Source: Streptomyces sp. NBC_00083
Lineage (GTDB): Bacteria; Actinomycetota; Actinomycetes; Streptomycetales; Streptomycetaceae
Assembly: GCF_026343295.1 (NCBI RefSeq)
Contig: NZ_JAPELY010000001.1
Coordinates: 2,728,001 to 2,792,000 of the forward strand
DNA length: 64,000 nucleotides
Direction: 5' to 3'
This document shows positions 44,969 to 53,251 of this stretch, piece by piece. The translations under genes and the position numbers were made by a program. Within the stretch, counting starts at the first letter, position 1. Every line of letters starts with the position of its first letter. Below the pieces are notes generated by a model that was given only the letters and a program-made list of their open reading frames with translations, was not told the DNA's origin and did no database searches.

Positions 44969-44997
44969 CTGCCGCCCCGCGGTCGGCGGGGCGGCAG
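44969..44997 (-). terminator. Hairpin terminator after M4 protease
   Basis: A perfect 12-bp stem, CTGCCGCCCCGC (44969-44980) and GCGGGGCGGCAG (44986-44997), with a five-base loop lies 12 bases beyond the protease stop at 45010. Confidence 0.85.
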
Positions 44998-45009
44998 CGA
45001 CGGGGTGGA

Positions 45010-46794
45010 TCAGTGTCCGGCGGGAGCGTTCGCCGGGGTCACGTTGACGGCGGCCCAGGCCTTGTCGACCGTCTTGTACTCGGTGCTGGTCGCGCCGTAC
45101 AGGTCGGCGGCGGCGCTCAGCGTGGCGGTGCGGGCGTCGTGGAAGTCGGTGGTGGAGACCATGTACCGGGTGAGGGCCCGGTAGAAGATCGCCGTCGCCT
45201 TGTCCCGGCCGATGCCGGTCACCGTCGAACCGTCGTACGTCGGCGAGTCGTAGGCCACGCCGTTGATGGTCTTCTTGCCGCTGCCCTCGGCCAGCAGGTA
45301 GTACGCGTGCGAGGAGACGCCGGAACCGGCGTGGACCTCGGTGTCGTACGACGCCTTCGACCAGTAGTCGACGGTGCCTTCGAGCTTGTCGAGGGACGGC
45401 TTGTCCAGGCGGCGCAGGAACTTCTGCTGGAGCCCGAGCTTCTCGCCCATCAGGTAGTTCGGCGGGTTGTTGGGGTTGTTGGTGGCGAATTCGACGTTGC
45501 TGCCGAAGATGTCGGCGAGCGACTCGTTCAGCGCGCCGGGCTCGCCGAACTGGTTGTCGTTGGCGTCGACACGCGTCGGCTGGAGGTTCGCCGTGGCGTC
45601 CACGACGCCGTGGGTGAGCTCGTGGCCGGTGACGTCGAGGACCACCAGGGGCTGGGCGAAGGTCTGTCCGTCGCCGTCGCCGTAGAGCATGCAGCCGCAG
45701 TCGGAGGACCAGAAGGCGTTGCCGACCTTGTTGCCGAAGTGCACCAGCGCGTGGGCGCCCGCGCCGTCGTTCTTGATGCCGTTGCGGCCCAGGGTCTTCT
45801 TGTAGAAGTCGAGGGTGCTGGTGATCCCGTACTGCGCGTCGACGGCGACGGTGGCGCGGTTGCTGGTCTTGCCGGTGCCCCAGCGGTTGGTGGTGCTGGT
45901 GAACGCCTTGCCGCCGGAGAACTGGTCGAGTTCCTGGCCGCCGGCGTCCCGGGTCTCGGTCTGGCCGCGGCTCGGGTCCTTCAGGGTGAAGGCGCTCTTC
46001 GCGGTCTGGGTGGTGGTCAGCGGCACGCTGCCGACGAACAGGGAGGCACCGGTGCCGTTGGCCGCCGCGGGGAAGCCGGTCGCCTTGGAGCCGGCGAAGG
46101 GGGCGGGTGACGAGGTGCCCAGCGCCGGGGTGAGCTTCTGGCCGCTCTTGCGGAGCTTGTCCTGGACGGTGGGTGAGATGAAGGAGTCGCCGGCCGGGGT
46201 GTTGCTGAGGACGGCGCCGCTGGCCGCGTCGACGACCACGGTGCGGGCGCCGGACTCGGCGGTGGAGCTGTTGGTGACCTGGATCTGGTAAGCGAGCGCG
46301 GTGCGTCCGGCGCGGGCGTCCACCACGAGCTGGGCGGAGCCGGCGGTGCCCTTGGCGGTGGCGGCGGCCTTCGCCTTCGCCTGTGCGGCCGTCACCTTGG
46401 CGCTGGTGGTGGCCACGGCGACCTGGCCGCGCAGGGCGCGCGTCACGCCGGTGTAGGCGGATCTCTTGTCGAGGTGGATGACCAGGTCGCCGCCGAGGAC
46501 GGGGAGTCCGCGGTGCGAGCGGACGAAGCGGACGTGCTGCTTGCCGTCCGGGTCGACCAGTACGTCGGTGGCCTGAAGCGTGTCGTCCTTGCCGACCCCG
46601 GTGGCCGAGGCGTGGGCGACGGCGGCGGTGCGGGCCGCGTCGATCACCGGCTGGAAACCGGCGCTCGCGGCGGGGGCGGTGGCCCCCTGGGCGGTGGGTG
46701 CGGCGAAGGCCGTGGCCCCGCCTCCCGCCGTGATGGTGATGGCCGTGGTGACGGCCAGGGATATCGCCAGGCTGCGTATGTGGGGTGTACGCAC
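45010..46794 (-). CDS. Secreted M4 (thermolysin-like) metalloprotease
   Basis: This 594-residue preproenzyme has a signal peptide (1-31), a propeptide with FTP/PepSY features (about 45-205, ending LVVDARAGRTALAYQIQV, and VVVDAASGAVL), and an M4 catalytic domain. HELTH at 391-395 supplies two zinc His and the catalytic Glu; LNESLADIFGSN downstream provides the third ligand Glu, and HAGSGVSSHAYYLLAEG has the His of the active site. No C-terminal P domain follows. Start GTG 46794 has AAGGA upstream. It degrades external proteins after self-removal of the propeptide. Confidence 0.94.
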   Translation of the reverse strand: MRTPHIRSLAISLAVTTAITITAGGGATAFAAPTAQGATAPAASAGFQPVIDAARTAAVAHASATGVGKDDTLQATDVLVDPDGKQHVRFVRSHRGLPVLGGDLVIHLDKRSAYTGVTRALRGQVAVATTSAKVTAAQAKAKAAATAKGTAGSAQLVVDARAGRTALAYQIQVTNSSTAESGARTVVVDAASGAVLSNTPAGDSFISPTVQDKLRKSGQKLTPALGTSSPAPFAGSKATGFPAAANGTGASLFVGSVPLTTTQTAKSAFTLKDPSRGQTETRDAGGQELDQFSGGKAFTSTTNRWGTGKTSNRATVAVDAQYGITSTLDFYKKTLGRNGIKNDGAGAHALVHFGNKVGNAFWSSDCGCMLYGDGDGQTFAQPLVVLDVTGHELTHGVVDATANLQPTRVDANDNQFGEPGALNESLADIFGSNVEFATNNPNNPPNYLMGEKLGLQQKFLRRLDKPSLDKLEGTVDYWSKASYDTEVHAGSGVSSHAYYLLAEGSGKKTINGVAYDSPTYDGSTVTGIGRDKATAIFYRALTRYMVSTTDFHDARTATLSAAADLYGATSTEYKTVDKAWAAVNVTPANAPAGH

Positions 46795-47192
46795 GGTGGG
46801 GGGTCCTTAGAGGTGCGGGGGTGGTCGGCTCAACAACCACCCGTACACACGGTGCTGTTGTGCACCGTGGGGACCGTGAGGTCCTGGCCGGAACCCTGCT
46901 ATGCCTGGCATGAACATGTAAAGGGGGATGATCGAGTTTCTGTGCCCCTGGAACCCAGATTTAACAAATGGTCCGTACTTGGATGGCCGGAAGGTGTCCA
47001 AACCCCCCGTCCACCGGCACAGATGAGCGATCGAACAGAATGGTTGCCTCGTCGGCGCGGCTTCCTTGCGAGCCCGTTCGCGCGGCCGTGGCGGCCGAAC
47101 GGATCGTTCCCGTACGTCCGTTGCCGACCGGAACGGGAAGGAGTTCGTCCTTTTCAGGCGTACGCCCCGTCCGTCACGGAAAGGTAGGTCCC
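46795..47192. other. Divergent intergenic region between M4 protease and nSTAND gene
   Basis: These 398 bases hold the promoters of both divergent genes. An inverted repeat, CACGGTGC (46848-46855) and GCACCGTG (46862-46869), lies about 55 bases before the protease start. The stretch 46895-46990 is AT-richer. I see no supported gene; the +strand frame is open here but lacks a start site with support. Confidence 0.55.
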
Positions 47193-50100
47193 GTGCCGAC
47201 GGACGACGAAAGGGCCGGGGGATTCGCAGCGGAGCTGCGGCGCCTGCGAGCCCTGCGCAAGGTGTCCCTCACGGGCCTCGCCCGCTCGATCCACTACAGC
47301 AAGGGATATCTCAGCAAGATTGAGAACGGCAGCAAACCACCCACGCTCGACGTCGCCCGCCGTTGCGACGACGTACTCGAAGCGCGGGGCGCGCTCGTGC
47401 GGCTGCTGCCGAGACCGGCGTCCGCTCCCGCGTCCCGCGCCACGCACCACGGCGCCGCCGACACGGGCCTGTGCCCCTATCGCGGGCTCGCCGCCTACGG
47501 GCAGCAGGACACGGCGTGGTTCTACGGCCGCGAGAGCGCGACGGCCGAACTGACCGGCCGGCTCGCCGAACGCATGGGCCGCGGCCCGCTCGCCGTGGTC
47601 GCTCCCTCGGGCGCCGGCAAGTCCTCCCTCCTCCGGGCCGGACTGCTGCCCGCGCTGCGCCGGGGCGCCCTGCCCGTGCCCGGCTCGGAGCGGTGGCCGG
47701 TCGTCGTGTGCACCCCGACGGCCCACCCGCTCAAGGAACTCCTGCGCTGCGCCGCGGACGTGCTCGGCGCGGCGTGCGCGGAGATCACCCCCGAGGCGCT
47801 CGCCGACCGGCCCGGCCTGCTGGTCGACGCGGCGGCGGCGCACGGCCGGGGCCGCGGTCTCGTCCTGGTCGTCGACCAGTTCGAGGAGGCCTTCACCCTG
47901 TGCGAGAGCGACCGCGAGCGCCGCGACTTCGTCGCCGTACTCCACGCCTTGTCCACGGCGCGGGCCGGCGACGATGCGATCGGCCGGGCCGGCGGGGGCG
48001 CCTGCGCGGAGGGCGGCGTGGGCCCGGCCGGGTGGGATGCCGGCGCTCCCAGCACGGGGGATGCGGGCGCGTTGCCCGGGTGGGGTGCCGGTGTACCCGC
48101 CCCGCGGGACGCCGACGTCTCCACCCCTGGCGAGGCCGGTGACTCCGGGGGGCGGGGTGCGGGCGGCGCGGCCGGGGGTGACGGTGATGTCAACACCGGG
48201 CGAGGCGCTGACAGTTCGCCCGCAGGTGACGGCCGCGCCTCTGTCACGGAGGGGGCGACCGGGCGGGATGGCGGCGCGCCCGGCTCCCGGGATGCCGATG
48301 GCTTCGCCCCAGGCGGGGCCGGTGGCTCGCCCGCCCCCGCCGCGGACTGGTCGACCGGGCGGGATGCCGACGGCTTCGCCCCGCACGGTGACGGTGCCCC
48401 CGGCGGGTGGAGGGCGGGCGGCTCGACCGCGGGTCATGTGGGCAACACCTGCCGGGACGACGGAGGTTCGGCGGGGTGGGTCGTCGGGGCCTTCGCCGCA
48501 GAGGGCGCCCACGGCTCGACCGGGCGGGACGATACCCCCCGCGACCGCGCCGCAGACTCCACCGCCCGCGCCGCAGACTCCACCGCCTGTGCTGCCGTCG
48601 TGATCGGGGTACGTGGCGACTTCTGTGGGCGTTGCCTCGACCACCCCCGCCTCGTGGAAGTCTTCACCCACGGCCTGTTCGCGCTCGGCCCCATGTCCGG
48701 CGCCCAGCTGCGCCAGGCCATCACGGGACCCGCCGAACGAGCCGGCCTGACTCTCGAACCCGGCCTGGTCGAACTGCTGTTGAGGGACCTGGGCCAGGAC
48801 TCCGCGACCTCCGCCGGCTCGCTGCCCCTGCTCGCCCACGCCCTGCTCGTCACGTGGCAGCAGCGGGCCGGCCGGACCCTGACGGTGGCTGGCTACGAGA
48901 CGACCGGCGGCATTCGCGGCGCCGTCGCCCGCACCGCCGAGTCGGTGTACGGGCGCCTCGACGCCGCGGAGCAGTCGACCGTGCGGCAGCTCCTGGTGCG
49001 CCTCGTCCACGTCGCCGACGACACCGTCCAGACCCGCAGGCCCATCGAACGAGCCCTACTGATAAGGCAGTTGACCGACCCGGAGTCCGGCGCCCGCGCG
49101 CTCGACGCGTTCGTGCGCGCCCGGCTCGTCACCGCGGGCAGCGACACCGTGGAGATCACCCACGAGGCGCTGCTGCACGCCTGGCCGCGGCTGCGCGGCT
49201 GGATCGACGCCGACCGGGCCGGCCTCGTCCTGCGCCAGCAGGTCTGCGACGCCGCGGACCAGTGGGCGCGGGCCGGCCGTGACCCGAGCCTGCTCTACCG
49301 TGGCACCCGTCTCGCCGCGGTGCGCGAACGCGTCCACCAGGGAGTGGAACGCGATCGGCGCGACCAACTGGGCCCACTGGAAAAGGAGTTCCTCGACGCG
49401 TGCGCGGCGGAGGAGGCCCGCGGTGTGCGCCACACGCGGCGCCAGACCCGTATCCGCCGCGCCCTGCTCACCACCCTCGTGGGCCTCCTCGCCCTCGCTG
49501 TGACGGCCGGCTCCCTCGCCTTCCAGCAGCGTCGGCGCGCCCTCGACCAGAGCCGCACCGCCCAGTCACAGGCCCTCGCCGTGCGGTCCGGTTCGCTCGC
49601 CGCCGGACAGCCGGAGGCCTCCATGCTGCTCGCCGCCGACGCCTACCGCACCGACCGCACCCCGCAGGCGCGCGGGGCCCTGCTCAGCACGCAGGCGCAG
49701 TACTTCGACGGACGGCTGCGCGGCCATGCCGGCCCGGTCAACTCCGTGGCGTTCAGCCCCGACGGCCACACCCTCGCCTCGGCGAGCTCGGACGCCACCG
49801 TACGGCTGTGGGACACCACGGACCACCAGGTCACCGCCGTCCTGCGCGGCCACACCGGCGCGGTCACCGCCGTCGCCTACGCCGCCGACGGCACCCGCCT
49901 CGCGACGGCCGGCGCCGACGGCACCGTACGCCTGTGGGACGCGGCCACCCGCCGGACGACGGCGACCCTGCGAGGACACCAAGGGGCCGTACGCTCCGTG
50001 GCGTTCAGCCCCGACGGCCACACCCTCGTGTCCGGGGGCACCGACCGCACCGTCCGGCTGTGGAACGTGCCCGACGGCACGGTACGCACCGTCCTCACCG

Positions 50101-51569
50101 GCCACGACGACGCGGTGATGGCGGTCGCCTACAGCCCGGACGGACACACCCTCGCCTCGGCGTCGATGGACCGCACCGTGCGCCTGTGGGACGTCACGGG
50201 CAGCCGGCCGCCCCAGGTCCTCACCGGCCACAGCGACCAGGTGCTCGGCGTGGCGTTCAGCCCCGACGGCCACACCCTGGCATCCGGCGGCGCCGACCGC
50301 ACCGTCCGCCTGTGGGATCTGCCCGACGGCACGGCGCATGGTGTGCTGACCGGACACAGCGACGATGTGAACGCCGTGGCCTTCACCCATGGCGGCGACA
50401 CCGTCCTCAGCGCCAGCGGCGACGGCACCGTCAAGCTGTGGGACGCCGTCAACCACCGTGTGGTCGCCACCCTGTCCGGCCACACCGACTATGTCCTCGC
50501 CATCGCCGCCGGCCCCGGCGAACGCCTTGCCACCGGCGGGTTCGACCAGTCCGTCGTGATGTGGGACCCGGGCCGCCCCGCGTTCACCGCCCGGCCCTTC
50601 ACCGAGGCGTGGCAGTCCGCGTTCTCCCCGGACGGTGCCCTGCTCGCCTCGGCGCAGGCGGACCGTACGGTACGGGTGTGGGACGTGGCCCACCACCGGC
50701 TGCGGGCCACCCTCACCGGGCACGACGGATCGGTGTTCGCGGTGGCCTTCTCACCGGACGGACGCCTCCTCGCCTCGGCGGGCGCCGACCGCACCGTACG
50801 GCTCTGGGAGGTGGCGACGGGCCGCCTCGAAGCGACCCTGACCGGCCACGACGGATCGGTGTTCGCGGTGGCCTTCTCGCCCGACGGACGGCTCCTGGCC
50901 TCCGCGAGCGCCGACCGCACCGCCACCCTGTGGGACATCGCGACCCGCCGCCCCTACGCCACGCTCGACGGCCACGAGGACTTCGTCAACACGGTCGCGT
51001 TCAGCCCCGACGGCCACACGCTGGCCACCGGCAGCGACGATTTGACGGTCCGTCTGTGGGACGTGCGCGACCCGGCACAGGGGCCGCGCACCGTGTTGCG
51101 CGGCCACACCGGTTCGGTGCGTTCCGTGGCGTTCGCCCCCGACGGGCGCACCCTGGCCAGCGGCGCCAACGACGGCACCGTACGCCTGTGGGACCTCACC
51201 CACCGCACCACCGCCCGGACGCTCGCCGGCCACAGCGGCTCGGTGCGCGCGGTCGCGTTCAGCCCCGACGGCAGGACGCTCGCCTCCAGCGGCAGCGACC
51301 AGACGGTCCGGCTGTGGGACCCCGCGCGGGCCGCGCACCTCGCCACGCTCAGCGGACACACCGGGGCCGTCTGGGGCGTCACCTTCGACCCCGAACGGCC
51401 CGGCACGCTGGCGAGCAGCAGCAACGACGGCACCGTTCGGCTCTGGAACACCGACGTACCGCGCCAACAGGCGCAGGTATGCCGGCTGTTGGGCGACACG
51501 GGGCCCCAGCGCTGGGCTCGTCTGCTGCCCGACCTGCCCTTCCGGCCGCTCTGCCCCGCCTCCTCCTAG
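47193..51569 (+). CDS. XRE-nSTAND NTPase with membrane helix and 14 WD40 repeats
   Basis: This 1458-residue protein has an N-terminal XRE helix-turn-helix (about 11-66: LRRLRALRKVSLTGLARSIHYSKGYLSKIENG), an nSTAND1 NTPase with Walker A APSGAGKSS (137-145) and Walker B LVLVVDQFEE (223-232), the post-Walker segment GVRGDFCGRC after an insertion, a helical region, one membrane helix (about 755-775) and 14 WD40 repeats from about residue 835 to 1445, enough for two seven-blade propellers. A Gly/Ala/Asp-rich insertion of about 200 residues (261-467) splits the NTPase. WD repeats 9 and 10 are nearly identical. GTG 47193 follows GGAAAGG by eight bases. The propellers presumably sense a ligand and the STAND module switches by oligomerising; the output is unknown. 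Confidence 0.92.
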   Translation: MPTDDERAGGFAAELRRLRALRKVSLTGLARSIHYSKGYLSKIENGSKPPTLDVARRCDDVLEARGALVRLLPRPASAPASRATHHGAADTGLCPYRGLAAYGQQDTAWFYGRESATAELTGRLAERMGRGPLAVVAPSGAGKSSLLRAGLLPALRRGALPVPGSERWPVVVCTPTAHPLKELLRCAADVLGAACAEITPEALADRPGLLVDAAAAHGRGRGLVLVVDQFEEAFTLCESDRERRDFVAVLHALSTARAGDDAIGRAGGGACAEGGVGPAGWDAGAPSTGDAGALPGWGAGVPAPRDADVSTPGEAGDSGGRGAGGAAGGDGDVNTGRGADSSPAGDGRASVTEGATGRDGGAPGSRDADGFAPGGAGGSPAPAADWSTGRDADGFAPHGDGAPGGWRAGGSTAGHVGNTCRDDGGSAGWVVGAFAAEGAHGSTGRDDTPRDRAADSTARAADSTACAAVVIGVRGDFCGRCLDHPRLVEVFTHGLFALGPMSGAQLRQAITGPAERAGLTLEPGLVELLLRDLGQDSATSAGSLPLLAHALLVTWQQRAGRTLTVAGYETTGGIRGAVARTAESVYGRLDAAEQSTVRQLLVRLVHVADDTVQTRRPIERALLIRQLTDPESGARALDAFVRARLVTAGSDTVEITHEALLHAWPRLRGWIDADRAGLVLRQQVCDAADQWARAGRDPSLLYRGTRLAAVRERVHQGVERDRRDQLGPLEKEFLDACAAEEARGVRHTRRQTRIRRALLTTLVGLLALAVTAGSLAFQQRRRALDQSRTAQSQALAVRSGSLAAGQPEASMLLAADAYRTDRTPQARGALLSTQAQYFDGRLRGHAGPVNSVAFSPDGHTLASASSDATVRLWDTTDHQVTAVLRGHTGAVTAVAYAADGTRLATAGADGTVRLWDAATRRTTATLRGHQGAVRSVAFSPDGHTLVSGGTDRTVRLWNVPDGTVRTVLTGHDDAVMAVAYSPDGHTLASASMDRTVRLWDVTGSRPPQVLTGHSDQVLGVAFSPDGHTLASGGADRTVRLWDLPDGTAHGVLTGHSDDVNAVAFTHGGDTVLSASGDGTVKLWDAVNHRVVATLSGHTDYVLAIAAGPGERLATGGFDQSVVMWDPGRPAFTARPFTEAWQSAFSPDGALLASAQADRTVRVWDVAHHRLRATLTGHDGSVFAVAFSPDGRLLASAGADRTVRLWEVATGRLEATLTGHDGSVFAVAFSPDGRLLASASADRTATLWDIATRRPYATLDGHEDFVNTVAFSPDGHTLATGSDDLTVRLWDVRDPAQGPRTVLRGHTGSVRSVAFAPDGRTLASGANDGTVRLWDLTHRTTARTLAGHSGSVRAVAFSPDGRTLASSGSDQTVRLWDPARAAHLATLSGHTGAVWGVTFDPERPGTLASSSNDGTVRLWNTDVPRQQAQVCRLLGDTGPQRWARLLPDLPFRPLCPASS
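47974..48597 (+). repeat. Degenerate GC-rich repeat insertion inside the nSTAND gene
   Basis: About 620 bases of degenerate repeats encode Gly/Ala/Asp-rich sequence. A 22-bp unit encoding RDADGFAP occurs at 48289-48310 and 48361-48382 (one mismatch, 72-bp period), versions of CGGGCGGGATG recur, and a 21-bp unit is tandemly duplicated at 48546-48587 encoding RAADSTA twice. The length stays a multiple of three. Confidence 0.7.
50712..50963 (+). repeat. Recently duplicated WD40 unit
   Basis: Two 126-bp units (50712-50837 and 50838-50963) encode WD repeats 9 and 10, both LTGHDGSVFAVAFSPDGRLL followed by ASA. They are far more alike than the other repeats of the array. Confidence 0.75.
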
Positions 51570-51761
51570 GGCCTCGGGCGGGCTGTTTCCCCGGGTGTTT
51601 CCCGTTTCCCGTCCGCACAGGAGACGGCCGCCTCCTCGACAGCGCACCCGGCACCGCACAGTCTCGAACCACCGCCGCCACCGCTCCCGTTCAGCACGGG
51701 ACCACGTCGGCGGTCCGCCGGGCGGCAGTCCGGCATACGGACGACGAAACGGGGAAACGAC

Positions 51762-52658
51762 ATGCACCTCACCCTTGCCAGAGCCCGCCGCACCCTGGCC
51801 GCCGCCGGCCTCCTGGCGGCCTGCGCGATCGTGCCGGCCGCAGGCACCTCGACGGCCGCACCCCTCGGCACCGCGCCCCTCGGCACCGCAGCGGCGGCCC
51901 GCGCCGCGGCCGGCGGCTGCGACGTGCTCGCGCCGGGAGCGTCCGCCGCCGCCGAGGCAGCCGTGCGCGCCGCCTGTTCGCAACTCGGCATCTGGTACAC
52001 CTGGGGCGGCGGCCACGGGGCCCAGCCCGGTGCCACCTACGGGCAGGTGGACCCCACCGACCCGGCGAGCAACCACGACCCGGAGCGCCGCGGCTTCGAC
52101 TGCTCGGGCCTGGTGCGCTACGCCTACGCCCAGGCCACCGGCCAGGACATCCTGGCCGGCACCGCCAACAGCCAGTACCACTCCTCGCACGTCACCGCCC
52201 GCTTCGGCGCGGGCCAGGGCACCGGTCCGCTGCTCCCCGGCGATCTGATGGCGTGGGGCGGTGCCGACTCCATCCACCACATCGCCGTCTACCTCGGCGC
52301 GGGCAAGATGGTCGAGGCCCGCCAGTCCGGCACCCATGTGATGGTCAGCGACGTGCGGCTCGGCGGGGACTACAACGGCGCGGTACGCATCGGCGGTTCC
52401 CCGGGTCAGGACGGGAACTTCTCCACCTGGGGCACCGACGTATGGACCCACACCCAGCCGTCCACGACCAGCGCCCGCGTCAACAAGTTCGCGGGACCGA
52501 CGCGCGTGAAGATCGCCTGCCAGAAGCACGCCCAGCTCGTCGAGGCCGACGGCTACCGCAACGACGCCTGGTCCTACCTGCCCGACTACCAGGCATGGAT
52601 CACCAACATCTACATCCAGGGGCCGGCCTGGCTCGACAACGTCCCCACGTGTGCCTGA
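51762..52658 (+). CDS. Secreted NlpC/P60 peptidoglycan hydrolase with SH3-like tail
   Basis: This 298-residue secreted protein has a signal peptide (1-34), a short APLGTAPLGTAAA repeat, and an NlpC/P60 domain with catalytic Cys in GFDCSGLVRYAY and His in SIHHIAVYLGAG. The C-terminal part (about 215-298) looks like an SH3-type wall-binding domain and ends in CA. It would cut peptide cross-links in cell walls, its own or a competitor's. It is followed by a gene encoding a protein like its tail. Start ATG 51762. Confidence 0.88.
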   Translation: MHLTLARARRTLAAAGLLAACAIVPAAGTSTAAPLGTAPLGTAAAARAAAGGCDVLAPGASAAAEAAVRAACSQLGIWYTWGGGHGAQPGATYGQVDPTDPASNHDPERRGFDCSGLVRYAYAQATGQDILAGTANSQYHSSHVTARFGAGQGTGPLLPGDLMAWGGADSIHHIAVYLGAGKMVEARQSGTHVMVSDVRLGGDYNGAVRIGGSPGQDGNFSTWGTDVWTHTQPSTTSARVNKFAGPTRVKIACQKHAQLVEADGYRNDAWSYLPDYQAWITNIYIQGPAWLDNVPTCA

Positions 52659-52762
52659 ACCGTCCGCCCCACATCTGAACGGGCCGCACACCGTCCCGCA
52701 CCACATGGTCCGGCCCCCCCATATGGTCCGGCCACACCGCACCCCTACGCGAGGAGTTCGCA

Positions 52763-53149
52763 GTGAACGCACGCAAGAAGATCGCCCTGTTCCTCTCCGC
52801 CACCGCCCTGACAGCCGGCCTCGCCACGGCGGGCCTGCCGACCGCCGTCGCCGCGCCCGCCGCCGCGGCCAAGCCCGCCGCGGAGTGCGGGGTCCGTTCG
52901 GACGGCCGCCTGTACTGCGGCAACGCGGTCGGCGCGAAGGGATACGCCGACCGGTCCTACCGCTCGGCCACCCGCGGCACCCTGACCACCGGGTTCAACT
53001 GGTTCGAGTGCTGGGGCCACGGCGACCCGCACCAGGGCGGCAACGACATCTGGTACTGGACGCAGCTCGACAACGGCGCCTGGGGCAACGTCCCGGCCGT
53101 CAGCGTGAAGACCGGTCAGGACCCGGCCCCCGGCCTGCGCCAGTGCTGA
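52763..53149 (+). CDS. Small secreted SH3-like protein
   Basis: This 128-residue secreted protein has a signal peptide (1-31, ending AVAAPA) and a compact domain with two Cys near the start (CGVRSDGRLYCGN) and others at ECWGHGD and the final Cys. WYWTQLDNGAWGNVPAVSV resembles an SH3 strand pattern and the C-terminal domain of the NlpC/P60 protein encoded just upstream. A wall-binding or inhibitory partner is possible. GTG 52763 follows AGGAG. The two genes may be cotranscribed. Confidence 0.75.
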   Translation: MNARKKIALFLSATALTAGLATAGLPTAVAAPAAAAKPAAECGVRSDGRLYCGNAVGAKGYADRSYRSATRGTLTTGFNWFECWGHGDPHQGGNDIWYWTQLDNGAWGNVPAVSVKTGQDPAPGLRQC

Positions 53150-53170
53150 CCACGCCGTCCCCCTGAGACA

Positions 53171-53207
53171 CCGGGCCGCCCGTCGAATCCCCCGACGGGC
53201 GGCCCGG
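53171..53207. terminator. Bidirectional hairpin terminator
   Basis: A perfect 15-bp stem, CCGGGCCGCCCGTCG (53171-53185) and CGACGGGCGGCCCGG (53193-53207), with a seven-base loop lies between the convergent SH3-like gene and serine protease gene. Confidence 0.9.
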
Positions 53208-53251
53208 CCATGGCATCAACCCGGCAGTCATGGACGGAAGTTGACGATGTC

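Noticed and set aside
47974..48603. 209-codon alternative frame rich in RPGGMP motifs
   Set aside because: It lies exactly in the repeat insertion of the nSTAND gene; repeats whose unit is a multiple of three stay open in several frames, so it is a side effect.
47193..51569. Anti-phage defence protein
   Set aside because: STAND ATPases include defence proteins, but no nuclease, protease or other effector domain is present and no defence genes adjoin, so I do not claim it.
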